Shown: positions 18,646 through 26,555 of the stretch, piece after piece | How positions within the stretch are numbered: the first letter of the stretch is position 1 | How the letters are laid out: the number at the start of each line of letters is the position of its first letter | Assembly: GCA_003194525.1 (NCBI GenBank) | Contig: NBIV01000546.1 | Coordinates: 1 to 31,378, forward strand | Origin: Gracilariopsis chorda | Lineage: Eukaryota; Rhodophyta; Florideophyceae; Gracilariales; Gracilariaceae | Direction: 5' to 3' | DNA: 31,378 bases | The notes under the pieces: model-generated | Told to the model about the DNA's origin: nothing | Seen by the model: only the letters and a program-made list of their open reading frames with translations | Database searches by the model: none | Made by a program: the position numbers and the translations under genes

Positions 18646-21243
18646 GTTCCTGGGTCAGACCAACCCTATCCATGATCAACTGTGCCATAGCAGGACTAAG
18701 TGGTTTAGTGAGTATGTCAGCATCATTGTCCTCACTTGCCACATATTCCACAGTTATCACCTTGCTTTTGACCAAGTCTCGGATAAAGTGTATCTTCACG
18801 TCAATGTGTTTGGCACGTCCGGAGGGGCAACGCTCACCAATGGCCCATTCAATCGCACACTGGTTGTCTGAGCGTAGTGGAGTACTCTCAGTAACCGGTA
18901 TTCCACATTCCTCAAGTACTCGAGATATCCACATTAGCTCTTGACTTGCCATCACTAATGCGTAATACTCGGACTCGCCTGTAGACAATGCCACTGACGC
19001 CTGCTTACGCGCACCGTAGAAACAAGCACATGACCCAAGTTTGATCATAAAGCCAGACAAAGACTTGCGATCAGTGGTGTCACCAGCGTAATCAGAGTCT
19101 ACATAACCATTGAGCAGCAGGTTACCAGGTTGATAAACAAGTCCATGGTGAGTAGTGCCACGTAAATACCTTAGCACGCGCTTCACCGCTCGATGACAAT
19201 ACCGAGTTGGTGCTTTCTGAAAGCGCGCTAGGATAAGTACGGGTGCCAATATGTCCAAACGTGTCCGTAATGCCAGGTACAGCAGAGACCCGATCATCTG
19301 CTGATACAACTGGACTTCAAATGGGGACTTGTCCTCCTCCACATCAAGCGAGGAAAAGAAAGATTCTACCATTGGGCTTCGTGCAGGCTTGCTACATTCC
19401 AGTCCAAACCGACGTAACATGCCACTGACATACAGCGGCTGTGCTAGTTTTACACCTAACAGTTGGCCATTGGAGTCCATGTTCCAGGTTAATTCAACAC
19501 CAAGATACATTCTGATACGAGTCTCAACACGTAGGTCATACAGAGACTTGAGCTCCTCCACTATGTGGGAACGTTGTTCAGCAGTTGGCGTAAATATAAG
19601 AAGGTCATCTACGTATACCAAGATGTATGCGTATGTGTTACCGGCTAATTTGCGCCTGAAGACACATGGTGCACTGGGTAATTCTTAAAAACCTATGCCT
19701 TTAATGTCTGTGCTGAACTTCGTATGCCATGCCAGATGAGCCTGCTTAAGCCCATATATAGCCTTTAGCAGTTTATAGCATCGTGACTTGAGACCAGGAA
19801 TGCCACGCGGTGACATCACCCAAACGTCTTCCTTGAGGTCACCGTTCAGGAATGCGGTTTTAATATCCACCTGTGCAACAAACATCTGCATGCACAATAT
19901 CAGGTACAGGAACATGCGAACCAAGTTGAACGAAACGACTGGTGCGTACGTCTCTAAGTAGTCCTGACCATATGTCTGGTGGTTGCCTCCAGCCACTACT
20001 CGAGCTCGAAATCGGTCAACGGAGTTGTCTGCGTCCCGTTTCACCTTCAGAATGACATGCGTTGGTAGAGGCGCAGACTTTGGTAAGTCATCCGCAACCC
20101 ATGTAGCCTTGTCTTCCAAGGATGTGAACTCCTCATCGATAGCATGTAGCCATTGCTCTCTTTCAGTTGGGGGTGCGGAGAGTGCTTCCTTGAGTGTGGG
20201 ATCATCACTCGTGGTAACCTTAACCTCCGATTTGGCCGCGCCAGCCATATGCCACCAGCGTTGTGGTGCACGCCTAGTGCGACGAGGATAGCGTGACTGT
20301 GACTCAGAGTCGAGATTTGCTTGTTCAATGTTCTCTGCATCACTCTCTGACCCCTCTTCGTTGCCGGAATTGTGGTCATCAGTAACAATATCTGGTGGTG
20401 CAGAGTTAGCAGTCACGTTTACAGGTGCCCCAGAATGGTCTATGCTGCCATTTTCGGATTCTGAAATGACGTCCGCAACATCGTCAACATAAAATTCTTC
20501 AGAGCTGGTGGAGCCTACATCATCCTCAGAACTATAAGTCGCATCTGATGCACTCTCGTCATCCATATAATTGCTTAGATACGGTACACCAGGGAACCTA
20601 GATTCATCAAAGGTGACATGATGCGACCTTACTATTCGAAGAATATCGTCGTCACCCGATATTAGGACCTCGTAAACACCATGCTCAAGAGTCTGCAAGT
20701 ACACTCCCTCAAGTGCACGAGACTCGAACTTGGTGCCCGGGTTCATTTTTAATACATATGCGGCACATCCAAATACTTTGATATACTTCAAAGAAGGCCT
20801 ATTGTCAGTGACCAACACATACGGGGTCACGCCAGTGGTGGAATGGGGCACTCTATTGCGAATATAAATCACATGTTTCAGTGCATATGGCCACAAACAG
20901 TCTGGTAAACTTGCTTGAATCAGCAAAGCTCGGGCAGCTTCCCCCATAGTGCGATTGATGCGCTCCGCAATAGCATTGTGTTGTGGGGTATACGGAGGAG
21001 AAAACGATACCTCCTGAAGACCATTGTCGGGATTGTGTTGCAAAGCAATATACTCTTCTGCGTTGTCAGAGTGCAGTTTTCGAATAAGCACATGCTCTCC
21101 TCCAAGCTGTTTGAGATTCTGCTTTACTCCCAAGAACACTTCGCTGATCTCAGTTCTGTGCACCATGAACCCAAGGACTGCATATCGTGAGTGATCATCG
21201 ACAAATCCGGATGCATACCGGAATCGGTCGGGGAATGATGGCA

Positions 21244-21248
21244 CCAAC
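21244..21248. repeat. Target-site duplication of the nested B element (partner copy)
   Basis: CCAAC lies between the host pol sequence and the U5 end of LTR6. It pairs with the CCAAC next to the U3 ends of LTR1, LTR2 and LTR3. Joining the two flanks through one CCAAC gives an in-frame Gly-Pro-Leu-Val-Pro-Ser integrase sequence. Confidence 0.82.
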
Positions 21249-22059
21249 TGATGATTATAATGTTAGTTGGGCTACGGCGCATCTGTAGAACAAAGAAAGA
21301 AGAAAAAGAAGCAGTGAAGGTTGCCAGTCTTGGGGCGAGTTTACTTGGTAGTGCAACTTCAGCGTGTTATATAGCACCTCTACGTCACACTACAACTACA
21401 AGAAAACCCTATACCACTAAGTGGGGACACCCAATACTACCAATCATAAACAAACATAACACAATAAGGGTTGCACACACTGATTACAGCCAAGTACAAC
21501 CATGCATAACAACATAACAACACATTACAACAATGCAGACCAAGTGAACCAAGTAGCCAGCAACGCACAATAAGTGAACCGGACACGCCAACAATGTGCC
21601 AGCATGTTGCAGCACTGTATAAACACTTACTCTTATCATCATGACAATGACAAAGCACAAATACACATGCCACCGCATCCATGTACATACCCTAGGTGTG
21701 TTGCGTGCATGGCACGTGCCTGCTTGTACAACTGCACACATGACACACTTCCATATACCTGTAAACCACATGTAGCCACACATATTCTTCAGTACCATAC
21801 CCATTCACCTTATGCCAAGTGGCCAGTTCCGTGCCAAGAGCCCATAGAATGCATAACACTTGTAACCAATACGTTGCATATGAGTGTTTGCAGTAGCCAA
21901 TCATATGCCCGTTTCACGTTGGGTTTGAGAACACACGCATATGCGCTTTTGTAAAGCAGGTCCCAAAAACAGCCCTCCGTTATATGAAACTTTGTTTTCA
22001 AGTGTTGCACCATGATGTCCCAGTACTACCCGGCACTCGACTACGTGCTAACATCAACA
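21249..22059 (-). repeat. Family B LTR6 (class I), 3' LTR of the nested element
   Basis: 811 bp, starting TGTTGATG at 22059 and ending CATCA at 21249, TATA box 21367-21373. It has no PBS after it; instead it meets the CCAAC duplication and host integrase. Its last bases read ATAATCATCA where the other LTRs read ACCAACATCA, three changes close together. It also has TTATC for GCATC near 21634. Confidence 0.92.
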
Positions 22060-22070
22060 CTCCTCCTCGA
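22060..22070 (-). other. Family B polypurine tract (nested copy)
   Basis: The minus strand reads CGAGGAGGAG just before LTR6, with one G-to-A change from the other copy, which also turns a Gly codon into Glu. The purine run is kept. Confidence 0.65.
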
Positions 22071-24554
22071 GTTCCTGGGTCAGACCAACCCTATCCATGA
22101 TCAACTGTGCCATAGCAGGACTAAGTGGTTTAGTGAGTATGTCAGCATCATTGTCCTCACTTGCCACATATTCCACAGTTATCACCTTGCTTTTGACCAA
22201 GTCTCGGATAAAGTGTATCTTCACGTCAATGTGTTTGGCACGTCCGGAGGGGCAACGCTCACCAATGGCCCATTCAATCGCACACTGGTTGTCTGAGCGT
22301 AGTGGAGTACTCTCATTAACCGGTATTCCACATTCCTCAAGTACTCGAGATATCCACATTAGCTCTTGACTTGCCATCACTAATGCGTAATACTCGGACT
22401 CGCCTGTAGACAATGCCACTGACGCCTGCTTACGCGCACCGTAGAAACAAGCACATGACCCAAGTTTGATCATAAAGCCAGACAAAGACTTGCGATCAGT
22501 GGTGTCACCAGCGTAATCAGAGTCTACATAACCATTGAGCAGCAGGTTACCAGGTTGATAAACAAGTCCATGGTGAGTAGTGCCACGTAAATACCTTAGC
22601 ACGCGCTTCACCGCTCGATGACAATACCGAGTTGGTGCTTTCTGAAAGCGCGCTAGGATAAGTACGGGTGCCAATATGTCCAAACGTGTCCGTAATGCCA
22701 GGTACAGCAGAGACCCGATCATCTGCTGATACAACTGGACTTCAAATGGGGACTTGTCCTCCTCCACATCAAGCGAGGAAAAGAAAGATTCTACCATTGG
22801 GCTTCGTGCAGGCTTGCTACATTCCAGTCCAAACCGACGTAACATGCCACTGACATACAGCGGCTGTGCTAGTTTTACACCTAACAGTTGGCCATTGGAG
22901 TCCATGTTCCAGGTTAATTCAACACCAAGATACATTCTGATACGAGTCTCAACACGTAGGTCATACAGAGACTTGAGCTCCTCCACTATGTGGGAACGTT
23001 GTTCAGCAGTTGGCGTAAATATAAGAAGGTCATCTACGTATACCAAGATGTATGCGTATGTGTTACCGGCTAATTTGCGCCTGAAGACACATGGTGCACT
23101 GGGTAATTCTTCAAAACCTATGCCTTTAATGTCTGTGCTGAACTTCGTATGCCATGCCAGATGAGCCTGCTTAAGCCCATATATAGCCTTTAGCAGTTTA
23201 TAGCATCGTGACTTGAGACCAGGAATGCCACGCGGTGACATCACCCAAACGTCTTCCTTGAGGTCACCGTTCAGGAATGCGGTTTTAATATCCACCTGTG
23301 CAACAAACATCTGCATGCACAATATCAGGTACAGGAACATGCGAACCAAGTTGAACGAAACGACTGGTGCGTACGTCTCTAAGTAGTCCTGACCATATGT
23401 CTGGTGGTTGCCTCCAGCCACTACTCGAGCTCGAAATCGGTCAACGGAGTTGTCTGCGTCCCGTTTCACCTTCAGAATGACATGCGTTGGTAGAGGCGCA
23501 GACTTTGGTGAGTCATCCGCAACCCATGTAGCCTTGTCTTCCAAGGATGTGAACTCCTCATCGATAGCATGTAGCCATTGCTCTCTTTCAGTTGGGGGTG
23601 CGGAGAGTGCTTCCTTGAGTGTGGGATCATCACTCGTGGTAACCTTAACCTCCGATTTGGCCGCGCCAGCCATATGCCACCAGCGTTGTGGTGCACGCCT
23701 AGTGCGACGAGGATAGCGTGACTGTGACTCAGAGTCGAGATTTGCTTGTTCAATGTTCTCTGCATCACTCTCTGACCCCTCTTCGTTGCCGGAATTGTGG
23801 TCATCAGTAACAATATCTGGTGGTGCAGAGTTAGCAGTCACGTTTACAGGTGCCCCAGAATGGTCTATGCTGCCATTTTCGGATTCTGAAATGACGTCCG
23901 CAACATCGTCAACATAAAATTCTTCAGAGCTGGTGGAGCCTACATCATCCTCAGAACTATAAGTCGCATCTGATGCACTCTCGTCATCCATATAATTGCT
24001 TAGATACGGTACACCAGGGAACCTAGATTCATCAAAGGTGACATGATGCGACCTTACTATTCGAAGAATATCGTCGTCACCCGATATTAGGACCTCGTAA
24101 ACACCATGCTCAAGAGTCTGCAAGTACACTCCCTCAAGTGCACGAGACTCGAACTTGGTGCCCGGGTTCATTTTTAATACATATGCGGCACATCCAAATA
24201 CTTTGATATACTTCAAAGAAGGCCTATTGTCAGTGACCAACACATACGGGGTCACGCCAGTGGTGGAATGGGGCACTCTATTGCGAATATAAATCACATG
24301 TTTCAGTGCATATGGCCACAAACAGTCTGGTAAACTTGCTTGAATCAGCAAAGCTCGGGCAGCTTCCCCCATAGTGCGATTGATGCGCTCCGCAATAGCA
24401 TTGTGTTGTGGGGTATACGGAGGAGAAAACGATACCTCCTGAAGACCATTGTCGGGATTGTGTTGCAAAGCAATATACTCTTCTGCGTTGTCAGAGTGCA
24501 GTTTTCGAATAAGCACATGCTCTCCTCCAAGCTGTTTGAGCTTCTGCTTTACTC

Positions 24555-24559
24555 CCAAG
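24555..24559. repeat. Likely target-site duplication of the right A element (left half)
   Basis: CCAAG abuts the 5' LTR. The uninterrupted B copy reads CTCCCAAGAACACTTCG (near 21128), so a second CCAAG followed by AACACTTCG is expected right after the 3' LTR, just outside the window. Confidence 0.6.
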
Positions 24560-24636
24560 TGTTGGCAGTAGTACCTGTGCTGTCACTGAAAACCAAATGT
24601 TCCGGGGAGCATGGGCTGTTTTAGAGGGTACCTCTG

Positions 24637-24717
24637 CAAAAGCGCATATGCGCGTGTACGCGAACCCAACGTGAAACTGGCTTCTGATTGGCTACTGCAA
24701 ATGTACATATGCAACGT
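24637..24717 (+). promoter_or_regulatory. U3 distal module shared with family B
   Basis: Gap-free match to the minus strand of 5823-5903, about 70 of 81 bases by hand count. It contains GCGCATATGCG, AACCCAACGTGAAAC and TGATTGGCTACTGCAAA. Confidence 0.65.
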
Positions 24718-24979
24718 GGTGCGTACAAGTGGTATGGCATAACTGGATCGGTTGGACACACCCACGTGTCCAGCTACTACAGTGGTCACAGTGTACGTCG
24801 TGTGCAGGGGATACTGATGAAGTGGTTGACACCTGGTACAAGTGGTACAGCAGTGGTTGGTACAATGGTAAGGTGCGCATGCACTGTCAACAAGTTTACA
24901 CATGCACGGGTATATTGATGACGGGTGTTGTGTGCTTTGCCACATGATGACATGGCACTAACACCACAGGTTACGTGCC

Positions 24980-25015
24980 GACTTACCGTGACGTGTTGAC
25001 TTACCGTGATGTGTT
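24980..25015 (+). repeat. 18-bp tandem repeat in the A U3
   Basis: Two copies of GACTTACCGTGACGTGTT, the second with one change (GAT for GAC). TGTGCTGG/TGTGTTGG-type degenerate repeats follow to about 25040. A transcription-factor site cluster is possible; no function can be shown. Confidence 0.6.
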
Positions 25016-25157
25016 GGCATGTGCTGGCGTGTGTTGGAGTCGTGAATTTGTGCCTTGTCATGGTCATGTGTATGCACGTAACTATTACAGAACATTGGTG
25101 CGTTGGTGTGCGTTGGTGTAATGAGGTTGTGCTGAGCTGGCTATGTCATGTTAGATG

Positions 25158-25212
25158 ATGATTGGTAGTATTGAGTGTCCCTGCTTAGTGGTTTAGGTTT
25201 TACTTGTAGTTG
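25158..25212 (+). promoter_or_regulatory. U3 proximal module shared with family B
   Basis: Gap-free match to the minus strand of 5345-5399, about 49 of 55 bases. It lies about 30 bp upstream of the TATA box, the usual place for core-promoter-proximal sites. Confidence 0.65.
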
Positions 25213-25242
25213 GTGTTCCCGCGCAATTCGAGTTTAGAGTGG

Positions 25243-25250
25243 TATATAAG
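25243..25250 (+). promoter_or_regulatory. TATA box of the family A 5' LTR
   Basis: TATATAAG. The 3' LTR has the same box at 31289-31296; the left copy has TATTTAAG instead. Confidence 0.65.
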
Positions 25251-25336
25251 ATGTGCCTGAAGGACCTCCAAGTAAATCCAAGCTAGAGCTGGCGAACTTC
25301 CCTTCCATCCCCTCAACTTTCTTTCAACTTTCAACA

Positions 25337-25351
25337 GGTTATGGGCCCAGC
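25337..25351 (+). other. Primer-binding site of the right A element
   Basis: GGTTATGGGCCCAGC follows the LTR's terminal CAACA with no spacer. It is complementary to the anticodon arm of initiator tRNA-Met, implying that a cleaved half tRNA primes reverse transcription. Confidence 0.87.
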
Positions 25352-25922
25352 CCCGCTGACCGCTGCCGCTATCCCTTTCCGTATCGTTCGTCTGTCGCCG
25401 CTCTCCCTCACCGCCGTTCATCCGTTTCGCTGTTGTTGCCTCTTTCGTCGTTGCGTCGGGTGTCTTGATCCCATTGTTGGTCGGTGTTGGTCATTCTCCT
25501 TCGGTTTGCGTTCCTCCCTGAGGGCGTTGTGGTGGTAGTGGTTCGACGTTTACTTCCTATCGTTGTTGAGTTGGGCCTCCGTTGTTGCCCGTGTTGTCGA
25601 TCGCTATCTACTTTGTGTGTGACACTCCCTCTATCTTGTGTTTTAGGATCCCTGAGTCGTTTGTCGGGTCGTATCCGTGAGGTCGAGTCGGTCTAGTTTC
25701 GAAGTCTGGGCTCCGTGATCGTGTGCTCAGCAGTTGTTTGTTTTTCGTGTTTGTTAATCATCATCTGGTGTCCAGTGCGACGAGCGGTTGATCCGGGTTA
25801 CTTTGGGTGATTCCAGGTATCCGGGGACGTGAGCCTGGCGGCTTGAACCAAAGCGGGTGTACTGTCGAGCGGCTTCCCACCGGTCCATTTGGACAGATAA
25901 CGGTGACGGTCGTTAAGACCTG

Positions 25923-26418
25923 GTAAGTTCAGCGGGTGCATCTGTGGACGGGGTGCCGTGGCGTACTGCGCTGGTGCGGGTGATTGAATTATTTGTTTTG
26001 ATCCTGACTGCGTGTCGGGATTCTTGGGCTGTTGCGAAGGTATTCCATAACGAGCTTTTGATCCGTGCATCTGACCCTTGGGCGTTTGTGCGGGGAGGCG
26101 ACGTGGCGTAGGCTGACCTCCTTCTTAGGATCAGGCCGCGTGTGACCTTAAGTGGTTGCGCGTTAGCAGCGTACTTTGGTTGCCATAGTAGCTTCAGTTG
26201 CGAGGTCGCGCAAGTTCTTGCAAGAGGCCAGAGAGGGTTATACTTGGTGAAGGCATATCTTGGGTCATTAACCATCCTCTGGAAGCCTCGTAGAGAGCGA
26301 CGCATCTTCTCCTTAGACGTAGGAGAGGGAAGACAGAAGAAGACGTCTTGTACCCGGAGCATCTCCGGGGGCCAGGGGTCCGACACCCTAGGGTAGCGGA
26401 GGTAGTTTCTCCCGTCAG
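25923..26418 (+). other. Candidate leader intron, family A right copy
   Basis: Donor ACCTG|GTAAGTTCAG at 25923 is a near-perfect consensus; acceptor TTTCTCCCGTCAG ends at 26418. Size about 496 bp. The same donor type and identical acceptor occur in family B leaders, where the intron would be about 280 bp. Splicing would bring the LTR start much closer to gag, but the spliced-out part has to be present in genomic RNA for retrotransposition. Confidence 0.42.
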
Positions 26419-26426
26419 TGCGCCCG
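26390..26426 (+). promoter_or_regulatory. 37-bp leader block shared between families A and B
   Basis: Identical to the minus strand of 4754-4790 and, with one base missing in unit 2, its equivalents in the other B leaders. The left A copy has one inserted base in it (near 1897). Confidence 0.7.
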
Positions 26427-26435
26427 AATTTGAAG

Positions 26436-26487
26436 TTTTGTTGTTGTTGTTGTCGTTGTTTTTGTTGTTATTGTTGTCGTTGTTGCC
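26436..26487 (+). repeat. TTG-rich low-complexity tract upstream of gag
   Basis: Imperfect TTG repeats with interspersed TCG and TTT. The left copy has the complementary CAA tract at about 1829-1880 with a different repeat number, as expected of slippage-prone sequence. Confidence 0.7.
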
Positions 26488-26555
26488 ATTTTTGTACTTC
26501 TTAAGTGCCGTAGGTCTTTCATCGCACCTGTGCTGTTTGTTGACATCTACCAAGC

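Larger units (their letters stand above)
18629..21248 (-). pseudogene. Family B pol 3' part (integrase core, RT, RNase H), one nonsense mutation
   Basis: The frame is open from the GTTGG junction at 21248 to the stop at 18629 except for one in-frame TAA at 19685-19687 (GAA in the other copy, 23111 region). Before the stop come the integrase core (DDHSR; HSDN with the second Asp; the catalytic Glu in AER), a Ser/Asp/Glu-rich linker and the first half of RT (VDIKTAFLNGD). After it come RT YVDD and RNase H (YVDSDYAGD, TGESEYYAL, SDNQCA). There is no start codon; the segment is the 3' half of a host B element split by another B. The final Cys codon and stop are supplied by the first bases of LTR5. 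Confidence 0.92.
3777..24559 (-). mobile_element. Family B copia-type retrotransposon block: nested and tandem copies
   Basis: All B parts point the same way. In coding order (right to left) they are: pol 3' part, LTR6, pol 3' part, LTR5, gag-PR, LTR4, gag-PR-INT(N), LTR3, gag-PR-INT(N), LTR2, gag-PR-INT(N), LTR1, gag. LTR starts are at 6011, 9289, 12564, 15842, 18634 and 22059, giving spacings of 3278, 3275, 3278 and 2792 bp for the gag units. A complete B polyprotein would be about 1430 residues, but no copy here holds one. Both outer edges are interrupted by family A elements in opposite orientations. Confidence 0.93.
22054..24559 (-). pseudogene. Family B pol 3' part of the nested element, 5' end cut by the A insertion
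   Basis: 835 codons are open with no internal stop, from the A junction at 24559 to the stop at 22054-22056. The first codon is TTG (Leu), so this is an interrupted frame and not a gene start. Counting from 24558: second catalytic integrase Asp at 23 and Glu at 57; acidic linker 195-280; RT about 345-590 with Asp 423 and YVDD 507-510; RNase H about 670-820 with Asp 679, Glu 720 and Asp 756. The C-terminus ends in ILTKPL and a short tail, with the last Cys and stop encoded by LTR6. The missing N-terminal part should lie beyond the right A element, outside the window. Confidence 0.92.
24560..25336 (+). repeat. Family A 5' LTR, right copy
   Basis: 777 bp, TGTTGGCAGTAG to TTTCAACA, with TGTTG/CAACA terminal inverted repeats. 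U3 holds two modules shared with family B (24637-24717 and 25158-25212), an 18-bp tandem repeat and the TATA box. R plus U5 should be only about 60 bp if transcription starts about 30 bp after the TATA box. Confidence 0.95.
25352..26555 (+). other. Family A right copy: 5' leader
   Basis: Untranslated leader of about 1.2 kb. Contents: candidate intron 25923-26418, perfect hairpin CCCGGAG-CAT-CTCCGGG at 26353-26369, the 37-bp block shared with B (26390-26426), and a TTG/TTGTCG-rich tract (about 26436-26487) that would keep the RNA unstructured before the gag ATG. I see no conserved protein in it. Confidence 0.78.

Noticed and set aside
22054..24559. Apparent gene starts at 24558 and 21247
   Set aside because: Both first codons are TTG at insertion junctions. 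They are interior codons of interrupted polyproteins, not initiation sites.
25341..25696. Short plus-strand ORFs in the A leader, some Cys- and Leu-rich
   Set aside because: No start context, no motif and no agreement with the left copy, whose leader contains indels.
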